A stretch of DNA of 64,000 bases from contig NC_058152.1 in assembly GCF_011075055.1 (NCBI RefSeq), forward strand, positions 2,294,001-2,358,000. The letters are read 5' to 3'. Positions 1 to 12,949 of this stretch are shown in pieces. The stretch is from Mangifera indica. Taxonomy: Eukaryota; Streptophyta; Magnoliopsida; Sapindales; Anacardiaceae. Position 1 is the first letter of the stretch; every line of letters begins with the position of its first letter. The position numbers were made by a program, and so were the translations under genes. The notes under the pieces are model-generated. The model worked only from the letters and a program-made list of their open reading frames with translations, had not been told where the DNA came from and ran no database searches.

Positions 1-1286
1 CAATATAAAAGAAAAAAAATCAATATAAAGCTAATGTTCATACAATTATAAAGTGAATAAAATATGACATTAGTAAACAATTTAATTAGATAGTTTATTC
101 TCAACTTCACCCAAGAGAGGAAGATAACAAGAAATAAACTTGAAATAAATCAATTGAAAAATCGGCATACATTTATTTGAAAGTAAACAATATGACTGTT
201 GGTGTGATTTTTTATCATCTACTAATATACGTAATTTAGAGTTTTACGTAATTTAAGTCATGAAAACAACATTTAGAATTCAAAGAGACTCTAACAAATT
301 TGTTATAGATGTGTGAGGAGATGAATTGAGACAAGTAAAAAAGAATATATGACATCATATTTTTTACGTAATTGAATCTGATAATTAGAATGCCTACATT
401 CACGATGTTATCATTAGTATGAGTATACTACAAAACTGATATAAAATAATATGCGTTATCTATAGCGTTCTCTCTCCTCACCCATTTCTCTCCCTTCCTT
501 TCTATTTATATACAAGTTTTTAGAAGGTAAATTACATTTAAAACATTTTACTAAGTGATTAGTATGAAAATATTATGTCATAGAATTTGGATAGGTCATT
601 CCTTTGATAATAGTAAGAGAACTTCTTTTTTAAATAATCACTGTATTTAGTTATTCTTTGATCAATACAATTATGTATACAATTTTATGTACAAATACTG
701 ATATGTCACGATATAACTGAGTATTATTTTATCTTTAATTTTAACTATCTAATCACATAATAATACATTTTATTTATACGTAAAATTATACACAAATATT
801 ATATACATAACATTACTTTTTTTTTTATAACTACAATATAATTTTTTTATATTATAGATTTGATGTCGCTAGCTGTTAATCACTTTTGTAATGTCTAGGT
901 CTCAAATCTATTATAAGTTTTGATCTGAAGAATTACTTAATTGTTATCCCTTGTTAATTATTATACTTGATTATTCTTTGATCATTGACTCTAGAATACT
1001 CAATTTGGTGTACAACAATAATTTTTAAAAAATGTTTATAATTTTAACATTAAATTTATATATAATTATTTTTTATACGAATGAGGTTCCTATGCATATA
1101 AATTATTTAATAATCAAATCCAACCCATTGGGCCATAAATCATTTTGACATTCATACGTTCAAAAGAGTAAAAACAAAAATGATTTTTATTGTGGCAGAT
1201 TTTGAAACTCCTTCGTAGAATTATACAAAAACAAAAATGGAAATGAGCCTGAAGCCCATATCATGGTCGACACTTGGGTACATGGA
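1..1286. other. AT-rich intergenic DNA
   Basis: No coding region can be supported here. The stretch is AT-rich and holds one copy of the short palindromic MITE family at about 655-850. The rest is unremarkable low-complexity sequence. Confidence 0.6.
655..850. repeat. Short palindromic MITE (family B)
   Basis: The copy centres on ATTATTTTATCTTTAATTTT followed by ATCTAATCACATAATAATAC. It is flanked by TATACA/TGTATA-rich arms that are roughly inverted with respect to each other. The same core and arms recur near 22.7-23.1, 45.1, 46.9 and 47.5 kb. There is no coding capacity. Boundaries are approximate. Confidence 0.5.
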
Positions 1287-1918
1287 GCCCAAAGGAGTAT
1301 TTCCCACTCAAGGTATGCTATATTCTCAAGTTTTTCTCCTTTAATTTTGATAATCCTAAATACCCTTCTATAAGCTGTTAAAATTAACGAAATCCTAACC
1401 TCTTGAAATTTTATCTCTTTTTGCCCCCTTAAACTTTAAAAACTAAAAGTTTTCTTTAACCTAAATTTTAAAAAATAACAGTTTCATCCTAAGGTTTCAT
1501 TTTGACATCTCTGGCGTTATCTTTGGCTCTATTGCCAGTGACCTCTCTCTCTCAAAGAATCCTCTCTCCTCTCATTTGGACATCCGATCAGTGTCAGAGA
1601 AGCAGTGAAACTCTTCGTCTTTTCAGACCAAGATGAAGTTGTCGTCTTCTCAGAGGTATTCTTCTGGGAAAATGATAATCTTTTCAGACGAAGAAGATAA
1701 TTTCATCTTTGCCTGAGAGAAAATTTTGGTTTATAAAGTTTAGAGAAACAAAAAGAGATTATATTTTAGTTTATTTTTAATATTATAGAGAAAATAACGA
1801 TTTTATCCTTATTACTGTTAATTTTAACTATTCATGAGAGAGTATTTGAGATTATCAAAGTTAAAGAGAAAAAACTTGAAAATGCAGCATGCCTTGGGTG
1901 GGAAATAGTCCTTTGGCC
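1287..1918. mobile_element. Foldback MULE-like MITE, family A copy 1
   Basis: The element starts with GCCCAAAGGAGTATTTCCCA and ends with the inverted counterpart GGAAATAGTCCTTTGGCC. The inward sequences also pair: CTCAAGTTTTTCTCCTTTAA on the left matches the complement of the right arm. The middle contains GAAGACGA-type stretches, as in the other copies. The flanking 9-mers do not match, so this is probably an older insertion. It is non-coding and sits about 770 bp upstream of the SWIB gene. Confidence 0.7.
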
Positions 1919-2685
1919 CAATATTGAATTGACTTCAATACAATCTAACGTGTTTAAAGGTAAAATTTAGCCTAAACCTGTCAATTGATAAATTCAGTGG
2001 ATTGAGCTAATTAGCTTGATAAAGAACCCATCACATGATCAAATATCTCTTAGATTATATATTCGTAAGCATTTGGTTTGAATTAACCCATATGTTTTTT
2101 GAATAAATCTATAAAATTATATATATTTTTAATTTTTAATTTTTAATTTTTAATAAGTTATGTCGAGTCCCATGCGAGTTTGACACGGCTCTCGATTCTA
2201 AAAATCTTACCCTTATAAGCCATGCCGAAATGGGGGGCCGAGATCCCCCTCATGTCTAGTCATAGTCAGGGGTCTTATATGTAATAATGAATTTTATGTC
2301 AACCCTTGAATGATATTGGCTCAAGGATCCTATGAATTTATCCAAAACGGAAATTAAAACGACAGATGGTAGACTTTCTTTTTCGCCTAGTTGTTGATCA
2401 CGTTTTTCTTGCTTGCGAAATTTTGCCATACATCAGCACGCCATCAACCAACAGCGCCAACTTGAGCTTGCAATTTTGACAACATTTGGAGGGCAAATCA
2501 GTCAAATCATAACTTTTCGTAAAGGCCACAAGTATCGGACCTTCGCTTGCACTTTTTAACGGATGACCATAAACAGTTGAGCCAGAAACATATATTTCCA
2601 CATTTGCCCTCCTCTCCTCTGCTCCAAAACAAAACCTAACTGAAAGTCTGAAACCGAAATACGGAAGCCGGCGAGAGAAAAAAAA
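1919..2685. other. Intergenic DNA and promoter of the SWIB gene
   Basis: The region holds a short (TTTTTAA)n-like run near 2128-2152 and then more balanced sequence. A CT-rich tract near 2609-2625 lies just ahead of the SWIB start codon and suits a plant 5' leader. No separate gene is seen. Confidence 0.45.
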
Positions 2686-5600
2686 ATGGTATCGGACTTG
2701 GAACTTATCGAGCGACTACAAGAGTTTCTACGGAATTCGGACCTTAATACCACCACCACGGGTATCGTGCGAAGGCAATTGGAGCAGGATTTCGGAGTGG
2801 ATTTATCGGATAGGAAAGTGTTTATTAGAGAGCAAGTCGATTTGTTCCTTCAAAGCCAATTCGAAAACGCTCAAGAAGACTGTGAAACCGTAGAAGAACA
2901 TGAAGATGATGATGATGAGACGGCTAAGGTTAAGTCAGAGGGAAGCGGCGCTTCTGATGAGGAAGAGGCGGAAGATGATGAAGAAGCCAGTGAACGAAAG
3001 GGTCCCCGAAAAAGACGGTTAGCTATTGATGATTGCTTTTATTTTTTAAGTAATGAAAGAAATTTATGTTTATTAGCTAAACCATTTTAGATTTTTAATT
3101 ATGATCTTTAGTTTATGGCTGTTTTTGGTTTAATTAAATAGCTCTGTTAAGTAGAGGATTAGTAATGAATTGTTCTAGTGTTTTGTTGTATTTACTGTCA
3201 TAGTTTGTTTAGTTGGAGTTTTTTTGGTGAAGTTGTAAATTTTAGTTGGAAAGATATATGAAGACTAGCAGAAGTGTGATGAATTCTAGGATTATATTCA
3301 AGCAATTCAAGGATATTTTTGTACCGAATTTCATTATTTTCGTGTGTCATGAGCTTTGAAAGGTGCAAGTAGGGTTGCTTACATAATGAGTTTTATCAAG
3401 GAAAGTGTAATGGTGTTATGTTTCAGGTTCTCTTTCATATAATTCCTTAGCATCAATGTTTAGAATTAGTTGTTAGTTATGAATTAAGGGGATACTTTTT
3501 GATTTTACTTTTAAAAATGGTAAAGAGATTTTGAATAACAAAACATTGAGAGAATCTGTTTTAATTTGAACAGGTCCTCAAGTAATCGAACCCAGTTGTC
3601 AATGATTGCTGTGGAAAACATTGCTGCCGGTTGGCTATTGTTACGAAGATATTGTTCCTTTATAAAATTAACAATAAAACAAATATTCAAGTTGCTTTTT
3701 TCCAAATTGTTGCATTTTCCGATATCTTTGTGATAGAGAATAGTAGGTCTTCGTTCCTCAATTGGTTGCTAGGGAGCTGCTCCAACCACAGCTTTTTGGC
3801 AGCATTCATTTTTTTGTGGCATTTAGATGGAAAACACCCTTTTTTTAACACCTGTTTCTGGCCTATATTCTTTGCTGTCAGTTGTTTCTATGTAAAATAT
3901 CATGGTGAAATCTGCAATTTTTTCCTATGCTTCTGGATTGGAAATGGGTTTACCATGAGAATATTGATTGCTCAGTAAAATGCTTAGGCAGCAATCGAGT
4001 CGGAAAATTTCACAATGTGGAGGTAAGAGGGCAAGTTGTTTAATAAAGTTATTGGGGATATAAGGTAGAAATTGTTTTATTTAAGGGGTGTATTGTGTAT
4101 GTACGTTTATCAGCCAATAACTCAATAAGACAGCTGACAGGGCTCTTGGATTTTAAAGTGAAATGGCTGCTTTATAGCCTATCAATAATTTTTTTTCAAA
4201 AAAAAAAAACTAGAGTTATTGAACATGATGATGATAATTTTTAATGCATTGCCTTCAGCAAATTTACTTGCAGTGTCTTTGCATTAAATCACAACTAAGA
4301 GCAACCATGTCAATTCATGAAATTCTTGACATCGGTAAAAAAAGCATCTCCTGGTACTTGCAAAACACTTTTAAGATGGTGTGTATAATGAATACTTGCT
4401 CAAAGATATCTTTATGTAATTTAGTAACTTGTAGTGATTAATTTGTTGACATAGTTTTCTTTAGCTGGAACAATTGAGTCTGTTAAAACAGATTTAGAAA
4501 TTTAACCTTGGTTTGATAGGGTTAACGGCATGGTCATCTTCGCAGTCTTGCAAAATTTTTTGTTCATCTCTTGTCAGTCAACCTGTAAGTGTACTCAAAT
4601 ATGATACTTCTATAAATATTGGTTCCTTTTTTTTTTTCCCAATTTATTTATTACAGCCGATAACAATTTAAGGAGTAGCTTCAATTACATTGGGATGGAT
4701 GCATGAATTGATAAGAAGCTGCACCTCTGATTAAACTTATTTTTGCTTTTTCTTAAAATCAGGTCTAACAAGCTTAATAATGAGGTCAAGAAACGAGGGG
4801 GCGGTTTTAACAAATTGTGTAGTCTCTCTCCCCAACTTCGGGAATTTTTGGGGGTGCCTGAACTGGCCAGAACTGAGGTATATCCAGAAGGTTATGGAGA
4901 ATATACTTTTTCATTGTTATCTTTTAATCTGATCACTCTGAATTATCATAATTGTAATGATATGTTTATCATTTTTCTAAGGTTGTCAAGCAAACATGGG
5001 CCTACATTAGAGAAAAAGATTTGCAAGACCCAAGTAATAGACGAAATATTATTTGTGATGAAAGACTACGTGCCCTTTTTGGTGTAGATTCAATCAACAT
5101 GTTTCAAATGAATAAGGCCCTATCTAAACACATTTGGTCCTTGGATTCAGATGATGGTATGGATCTACAATATTGCCTTGGTTACATACATTTATACTGG
5201 TACTATTGGTGCCTTACCTATTCAAATTATAAATAAAAAAATGAACATTGGTTACAGGCACTGATTCAAATCCATGTTTTCTCTTCAATGGTTGTGTAAA
5301 AACCATTGTCAATGTGAAACTGGCTACGACCCCTGAATTTTATGGTAGCTTAAAAGCTTTGAAAGTAGAGTTTCTAAATACAATTTTTATAGTGATCCTT
5401 CTTTCATGTGAAGGGAAATGAAATTTAGCTGTCATGGTTCTCACTGTTTTACTAAGCCAAGATACAGAATCTGTTGCTTTCTGCATCTATTTTCTCCAAT
5501 TGTTATTACTGCTCAGTGTCCATCTATTTCATTTTGTTTTATTGAGTAAAATACTAATTATTATGTTTTCTGTGGTATAGTTGTTCAGACCAGGACGACA

Positions 5601-7021
5601 CCAAAGGAAAAGCAACGAAAGCAAGAGAGAGAAGAAGGTAGGACCATAAAATTCTGTTTTCAATACAATCTGATGTGTTGTTGCAGATGCTGCTTCCTGT
5701 TGAAGCCAAAACATAATCAGATTCTGATCTTGTCATCACCACATGTAACCACTCCTGTTGTTATGTCTCACCACTCAATTTTTATCATCCTTTTTAATTT
5801 GGATTAAGAATTATTCTTCTTTCCATTTGTTGCTGTATATCATATCGGTTGACTAGGTTGTTCATAGATTGTGTAAATGACATAATCTTTTGTTAGATGT
5901 TAGTGTGGAGGTAACTACTGTCTTTTGTTAATTTAACTTGTTTATTATGTCAAATTTAGATGAGCCAACTAGAAAGGAAAAGCGACAGAAGGGAGGAAAA
6001 TCAGGTTTTCTTGCTCCTCTTCAACTTTCAGAGGCTCTAGTTAAGTTCCTTGGTACGGGAGAAAGTTCATTATCAAGGTCTGATGTTATAAAGAGAATGT
6101 GGGATTACATAAAAGAAAATAACCTCCAGGTATTACAATTTCGGAAAATGTTCTTTATACCATGTATTCTATAACTAGTAGTGGTATATATTCATATCTC
6201 ACATCTTTGGTGCCCTATATGGATAGTCTGTTGTCCATCCATTCTATATTTTCCTTGAGTAAATTTTGGCAGCATAAGAAGTAGTACATATCACATCAAA
6301 CAGCCACTTTTTGTTCAAGTGAGCTGTGAAGTTTTATACTCCACTAGATTGAGAAAGTAACAAATAATAACGAGAAAGAGGTTCATCTATAACCATGCAG
6401 AGCTTGTCTGAATTTTTTTTTTAGGTCAAATGAAGCAAAAGGAAATGTATTAATAATGAAGATTTATAAAAGTGAACAAGATGCCAAACATAGCAAAGAC
6501 TTGTATGCTTTGAGTCAAAAACTGTTGGGGGCAATTAAGTAACCTGGAAAAAGAAGGGAGTATATAGACCATCAAAATGTTTTTGGTTAGTGATATTTGA
6601 CTATCTGAACTTTTGAGAGGCTGATTGTCCCAAAGACTTTCCTCATAGACTGATGCAAGAGTACTCTTATCATTTGTAGCATTCTTAAAGATGACTGAAT
6701 TATTTTCTGAGCTTTATTCCTTTTTTACTAAATCTTGTCATATTGAAGCTAAAAAGGCTGGTTGCAATGCTATTTTGTAAGAACCTGCTCAGTGAATGTA
6801 AAATAAATGTAGTACTTTACATTTAGATGGTCTAGCATTGTCATTGTCTTTGTAATTACTGCCAGTTTTGATAGTGAAGTGTTGTTTATTATCTTGTGAA
6901 GGATCCATCTGACAAGAGGATAATACTATGTGATGAGAAGCTGAAAGAACTTTTCGATGTGGATTCTTTCCATGGCTTCACCGTAACAAAACTTCTAGCA
7001 GTTCATTTCGTAAAGAGCTAG
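2686..7021 (+). CDS. DEK_C / tandem SWIB-MDM2 domain chromatin protein (UAF30/BAF60b-like)
   Basis: Six exons: 2686-3017, 4763-4877, 4982-5156, 5581-5637, 5960-6129 and 6902-7021. All have GT-AG boundaries and matching phases, giving 322 residues. An N-terminal DEK_C-like helical region (about 5-60) is followed by an acidic stretch (about 66-105, DDDDE and EEAEDDEEA) and a basic KGPRKRR segment that could be a nuclear localisation signal. Two SWIB/MDM2 domains follow, at about 122-200 (SLSPQLREFLGVPEL, later NIICDERLRALFGV) and about 240-322 (PLQLSEALVKFLG, later IILCDEKLKELFDV). This arrangement is known from plant nuclear SWIB proteins related to yeast UAF30 and BAF60b, which act in chromatin-linked transcription; that role is inferred from the family. 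The protein stops right at the end of the second SWIB domain. The start ATG follows an A-rich context and opens directly on the DEK_C region. Confidence 0.88.
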
Positions 7022-9692
7022 CATTGAGTTACTCGTATGTTCACCTTGTTTATCTCAAGAGAAATGGGAGTTTTGCACTCGACCAGAACTAGATTTAAAG
7101 TTTTGGACTCGTTCATTTTTTGTTTCTTTAACTTCTTGTGTCTTTCACAACAGGGCTACCGGAAAATCTAAAGTTCAATTAAATTCTTGTTCTATTGATC
7201 GATCTTATTGGAAATTCTAGCGAGCCTGCCATTTTTAGTAGAAATGCGAAAGGAAAAGAACAAATTTTGTGATCCCTCATGGTCATATAAGGATGTTAAA
7301 TTTAATGGGGCATTTGAATTTTTTATTTTTTTGATAATTAGGACTTTGTCCGTATTTATTAGATGGATAAATCTGAGATACAGTGATAAGACTCATAATT
7401 GCTACACTAGAAAAGTAAAAGTTTTACAAAAATGGCAGAGGTTTTTATTTAGACTTTCTCTTTGAAAGTTTTAATATTTTATTAATTTTGTTAATTTTAT
7501 GGGACTAGGCCTTCGAATTTTGCACCTGCTGCTTCATATAAGTTTTCTGAATTATTGGTAACATGTTCCAGCATTAAAAGTTGACAATAAATTTTAAAAT
7601 TTTTTCAAAACCAAAGGGTATCCCTGAAAACTTTATAACATGATTGAAACCACAAAGTAAAAGAAATTGCATCCAAAACCAGCATGATAAGTACCGAAAG
7701 ATTCAACCATATTTGAGAGTATTTTTACCATCGGTCACATTGAGTATGTTAAATTTTGAGTCAAATAACTAATTTTATCAAATTAATTATGAATTTGATT
7801 TTAATATATTATCAAAAAAGACTTAAACCCATCTTTTATATCCAGAACTACGTCTTTTATCATTCATTTTTTTTCAATTACTACTTGAAAAAGAGCTCTT
7901 TAGATAAATAAAACTAACTCTATTTAAAACCAGTATAGTAAATATAGAAAGATTCAGGGGGATTTGAAAGTTTTTTCTTTTTTAATAAAAAATCTCAGAA
8001 ATAGATCACTCCTTTGAAATCAAGATCTGGTAATATATTTCATAATTATTAGATCAAATAAATAAAAAATTAAAAAAATTTAAATTTATAATTTTTTTAA
8101 AATCATTCAAACTACCTCTCAAAAACATAGCTGGTGATGTATAATAAAGACACATCTGACGGTTACAATTTAGTTGTCGTTTTGCAAGCTGTAGTTGAAG
8201 TCCTAGTCTGCGGGAATCAAATATCAATCCACCGAGATTTATTTAGTCATTGAGGTGAAGTACTGAGAGAAAATAGTGAGAATTTCTGTCAAAAGTGAAA
8301 CGCCACGTTTCGATATGCTAGTGTTAGTTTTGTTTTTTAAGGTTGACAGGAGAAGAAGCAAGGACAACTCACTGTATTTAAGTCAGAATTTAATGGGGTC
8401 TGGTGCCGTGCTCTCCCACGCCTCCCTTGGAATTTAACTTTATAGAGCTACGTGTCGACCTTAGTTACTTGTGATATCTTATCAATAAAACTATTCTCAG
8501 AACTCCCAAGGCTCAACTTCAATATTGGTTTTTGAGGGAAATTGATCTTGTCCCCCATAAATTGGTGCATGGATTACTGTATCACTTCCTAGCCTTTGTA
8601 CTCTCAAACCAGGAAATAGAGATTGCCTCTTGGGAATTTACAATGGCCATCGTTACACCCCTTCCCTTGAATTTGTTCAGATAAAAAATAATTTAATTTA
8701 AATTTATTAAATTTAAATTAAATTTCATTCAAATTTACTTTAAATAAAAATTAACTTAATTTGATTCTATTTAAATTTAACTCAATTTTATAGTTTAAAT
8801 TAATTATCAAATTTATAACTAGAGATTTGAATATATGGTTTAGATTCATAACTTGAGTTTCAGATAAAAACTTTTAATCGTTCTTTCTTGTCCTGTATAT
8901 CCAACTATGACAATCGTGTGTCATACAATTATATAAATAGGAATTAGGAACTTTTTTTTTTGTTACCCGCGGGATCCATCCGTATAAGTTATAAGGACAT
9001 TTATTTTAAAGATAAAAATATAAAAAATTGGAATAATATTGTCTGTATATATATTTGTGTATCTAAAATAAATACATATAGTTTTATTGAAAGAATTAAC
9101 CACTCATTGCATACTAAAAATTATATTTACCAATTTATATATAAGAATTTTAGAATCAGTCCTTTTATTGGTTGACTTTTTATACCCTATGCTCAAAGTA
9201 AGATTAGATTCGAAGTGAATTTGTTCAAACTCAATATGAGCGTTATTCAAATGAACCTGAATTTGAACTTGATATATACGAACTCAAGCTAAAATATATT
9301 AATTTTTTTTTAAATGACGTCGCACAAGTTACAAGGGTATTAAATTTGAGCAAATAAGCTCAACCTAAATTTGGTTTGTTTACACCATTTCAAGCAGAAC
9401 ACGAACTCTTAATTCATGAAGCAAGCCGAACACATATAAGTTATTCTCTAATCTCAACAAGCCCAAACTGAACCATAAAAACGAATTTTACCTTATTTAG
9501 ACTTAATTTAATTTGAATCTACCCAAATGTCAAAGTCATTAAACCCACCTATTCAAAGCAAAGTTAGTGTACCTCTCTTAAGCGAGTTTCTGAGTTTAAG
9601 TTTATCATGCGACGGATCGAGTGCCCTCTACTGTGTTTACGTTACTAAATCTTTGCGTTTTGAATCTGACAAACAAACTATCCTCTCCCCAA
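7022..9692. other. Intergenic, SWIB 3' flank then AT-rich repeats
   Basis: The first few hundred bases are probably the SWIB 3' UTR. Then come a dispersed repeat at about 7735-7890 (resembling 12.37-12.5 and 55.4-55.7 kb), very AT-rich sequence built on AAATTTAAATT at about 8680-8830, and a dispersed repeat at about 9185-9530 that resembles 45.59-45.88 kb. I see no gene. Confidence 0.5.
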
Positions 9693-9700
9693 TATAAATA
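9693..9700 (+). promoter_or_regulatory. TATA box of the HHO gene
   Basis: TATAAATA lies 88 bp upstream of the HHO start codon, after a C-rich stretch. That predicts transcription starting around 9725-9730 with a leader of about 60 nt. Confidence 0.55.
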
Positions 9701-9787
9701 AACATACAGAGCTTGTTTCATTCTCATACTTACCTGCCTTTAAGTTATTAAAGAAGACAGAGCCAATTTGCTATATAGCAAGCACCT

Positions 9788-11763
9788 ATGGAACTAATGA
9801 ACTTTGATTTGAACTTGGTTTTTGTTCCTCAAAGTATGAATGAATTTCTTGGGGAAGTTGCAAGAGCCAGGGGGAGATCTCAGAGGTTATTCATGCTTGG
9901 TGATTATTGTAAAAGATTAGAAGATGAGGTCAAGAAGATCGAAGGTTTTGAACGTGAGCTTCCTCTCAGCATACTTATCTTAAAGGATGGTATGATCAAA
10001 CGTTATTCTTCTCTTCTTGGTTTCTTCTTTGTTGATTTATTTGTTTTTTTAATTTTTTCGTGATGAATTTTACATGGGTTTGTTCAGCTGTTGAGAGGAT
10101 GAAGAAGGAGTTAATGCAGTGCTCAAAATCGCATCAACGGCCCAAGACTAAAAAAATCATGGACTTTAAGGGTGATTACGAAGGAAAAGAAGAAGTTGAA
10201 AGGATAAATTTAGAGACGAATTTGGTATATAAATATTTCTTTATTTTTTAGATTTTGGGAAATTGTGTTTATGAAATTTTACTTCTTTGTTATCAGGAAA
10301 GTGAAGAAGAAGAAGAAGAAGAAGAAGAAGAAGAAGAAGAAGATCTGTCTGCTGTGGAGAACCCAACAAAGGTTGGTGATGATGACAGGAAGAGAGAGGC
10401 GGCTTTTGAGGAAGAATTTGATAGAGAAGTTGCAGTTGAAAAAGGAAAGGAGGTTTCGCTACTTCTTGCCACACCTCAGCGCAAAGTTAGTCGAGTAAAG
10501 TTTGTGTATAAGGCAGAACAACTGCAACTTGTTCCCAAGAAAGCAAGGAGGAGCTGGTCACCTGAACTTCACAGGCTCTTTCTGGATGCACTTGAACATC
10601 TTGGAGGGTGGCAAGGTTAGGCGCTTTGATAATGGTTATCAATATTTTACTATAAATGTACGTATTATAAAATATATCAAATTAATATAATATAATAAAT
10701 ATATCATATTATATAATATATATTATTAATATAAATTGATACATATTTTTAAAAAAAGTAATAATATGATAGAATATATACGAGAAACTTTAAATTATTA
10801 GAGATGTTTATAATATTTTTTAAAATAACGACCTGTAAATTAAACATTTTTATTATATTATTTTATTTATAAAAATTATATCATACGATACATAATATAC
10901 AATATGAAACGTTAGGTTTTTGATATATAATATAATACATGATTTAACTATTATATTTTTAATATCTTGTTTAAAACATAGTAGAAGAATAGTATATCGT
11001 ATCACGTATCATAACCAAATTTTTTGTATTCTGTATTATGTATCGTATCATAGGATACATTTTTTTAAATAATATAATAAAATAATAAAAAATTCTAATT
11101 AACATGTCATCATTTTAAAAAATATAATAAATATTTGTTAAAATTTTAAATTTTTTATATACACCCTATTACCTTTTTATTTTCTTTAAAAATATGTATC
11201 GATCTATATTAGTAGTATGTATCTTATTGTATGATATTTATCATATCGTATCATATGATATGTCAATTATAATGTATTAATTTAACAAACTTTATAATAT
11301 ATAAAATTTTTTATTTATATTATATCATATCATAAAATATATCTTGTATATTGTAAGATAAAATAAAAAGGAGTTTTGATTTACTTTGGTCTTTTTAATT
11401 TATGAGTCTTTAATTTCAGGACTTTTTTTAATTTTCTGTTTAGCAGCAGCCACTCCTAAGAAAATAAAAGAATACATGAAAGTTGAAGGGCTCACGTCTG
11501 ATGAAATAAAAAGCCATCTGCAAGTAAGGGTGTAATTTTTAATGATTTTATAATTCTTGGCTTTTCTTTTCCTTAATGGATGGCTTATTTGAATATTCAT
11601 TTTCCACCAGAAATACAGACTTCACGTCAGAAATTCTACAGTCACTGAAGCAAATGAAATATCGATGGCTCATGAAAAGGTACCAAACCTGAGCGTCTTC
11701 AGGGCTGGTTCTCCACATTGCCTTGCCCTTGGAAGAAGGGCCGAAGCTCATCGGCAAGGCTAA
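9788..11763 (+). CDS. HHO/NIGT1-type GARP (G2-like MYB) transcription factor
   Basis: Five exons: 9788-9989, 10088-10224, 10297-10615, 11447-11523 and 11611-11763. They join in phase to 295 residues. The N-terminus carries FDLNLVF, an LxLxL EAR-type repression motif, followed by the family's conserved helix (YCKRLEDEVKKIEGFERELP). A run of 13 Glu follows. The GARP DNA-binding domain starts at RRSWSPELHRLFLDAL and ends with SHLQ-KYRLHVRN, split by introns at the usual places. In Arabidopsis these proteins are nuclear repressors in nitrate and phosphate signalling; that role is inferred. The family's C-terminal part is largely missing: after the DNA-binding domain only about 40 residues remain, with GSPH recalling the family's GSPQGPL. 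A Gypsy element begins 780 bp downstream. The exon 4 acceptor could also be three bases earlier, adding one Ala. Confidence 0.85.
10303..10341 (+). repeat. (GAA)13 microsatellite coding poly-Glu
   Basis: Thirteen uninterrupted GAA codons lie in HHO exon 3. The run is pure at the DNA level, so its length may vary among alleles. Confidence 0.9.
10640..11360. repeat. AT-rich palindromic repeat in HHO intron 3
   Basis: Most of this 831-bp intron is extremely AT-rich. It repeats units such as GTATCGTATCATA and TATCATATCGTATCATATG in both orientations. It may be a decayed MITE or simple-sequence expansion. The other introns of the gene are about 70-100 bp, so an insertion probably enlarged this one. 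Confidence 0.5.
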
Positions 11764-12545
11764 TGCAAGCAAATTATATAAGCTTATTTATATAAATTGA
11801 GATGATAACTTGAAATTAGATTATATAATCGTTCACTTTTTTTTTTTTTTTCAACCAGATACTATTATATTATATTATATTATATGAATAAGTTTATATA
11901 ATTTATTTGTATACTTAAAATATTTATATATGAATGTGGGAGTCATATTATAAGCAGAGGGCTTTGGATTAAAGATAGCTAGCACTTTCCAGGAAGATTT
12001 GCTGAAATTATGAAACAGCTTAGTTGTCTCCTTAATTTGTTCATATGCCATTAAAGAATAATGACAGAGGAACAAATTCAGTTTGTCCATGGATTTGTAA
12101 GCATATTTCTAAGACTTCTCTATAATGTATGTTTCATCTAGACTTTGATCTTATGAATCTGCCGTTTAAGTTCAATTTGAATCACCAGCTTGCCTAGATA
12201 TTGTGGCTGAAGTTCATCTTATTCTCATATTATACTCTCTTCCTATAACAGAGATTGACTATTCTGCTTAATCAGCTAGATTTGCAGCATAAAGGAAACC
12301 AGGCATGTATTAATTAGCTACGTCTTAATAGCTTAACAAGTGAAAACTCAACATTTTATATTCCAACACCCGAGTCCAATGATTAATCTTACAATCACTG
12401 AATCAGGTAAATCAATAATTTGATCTTAATATATCGCTAAAGAAAACTTGAACTTGTACTCTCTTATATATTGAGTCTTCTCTTTTATCATTTAAGCTAC
12501 ATTTGGATACTTCTGCGAACACTTGTTAGTCTTAATTTGGGAATG
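11764..12545. other. HHO 3' flank up to the retrotransposon
   Basis: Non-coding. It includes a (TATAT)-rich run near 11869-11885 and, at about 12369-12500, a dispersed repeat also seen near 7.8 and 55.4-55.7 kb. The last five bases, GAATG at 12541-12545, are the left target-site duplication of the LTR element. Confidence 0.55.
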
Positions 12546-12925
12546 TGTTAGACCTACAAGGAGGAGGAGATCAAATCCCAAGTACCAAGATTAAAGCCAC
12601 AGTTGAAGCTCTGAAGATAAGGGATTGACTTGACTATTAGCCGTTACAAGAGATATTGATGCTGCTGTTAAGATTGCTTCATTTTAGGAATTCTAGGATA
12701 TGGTAGACTTGGTTCAATTTGTTGAGAATAATTAGCATTGTTAGTTTCAATTGCTATTATAAATAGGTAGCTACTGCTCTGTTAAAAGGGCAGAGAATTA
12801 ATAAGCATTGTAAGGGGTTTTGTCCACACCACAAGTTGGATAAATTTAGTGAAAATAAGTACATTCTTGTTTGATTCAGAACAAACAATCTTCGTTACAT
12901 ATCATAGCCAGAATAAGTTCTATCA
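12546..12925 (+). repeat. 5' LTR
   Basis: 380 bp, TG...CA termini, apparently identical to the copy at 17383-17762. A TATAAATA box lies at 12758-12765, so U3 spans roughly the first 210-240 bp and transcription should start near 12790. Confidence 0.95.
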
Positions 12926-12928
12926 ACT

Positions 12929-12940
12929 TGGTATCAGAGC
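12929..12940 (+). other. Primer-binding site (tRNA-iMet)
   Basis: TGGTATCAGAGC starts three bases after the 5' LTR. It is the standard plant complement of the 3' end of initiator methionine tRNA and primes minus-strand synthesis. Confidence 0.9.
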
Positions 12941-12949
12941 AGGTTGATC

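Noticed and set aside
7208..7465. 85-residue ORF just after the SWIB gene
   Set aside because: No recognisable family, AT-rich composition and position in the 3' flank; likely chance.
10241..10474. Antisense frame with a poly-Leu stretch over HHO exon 3
   Set aside because: It is the complement of the GAA repeat in a well-supported exon.
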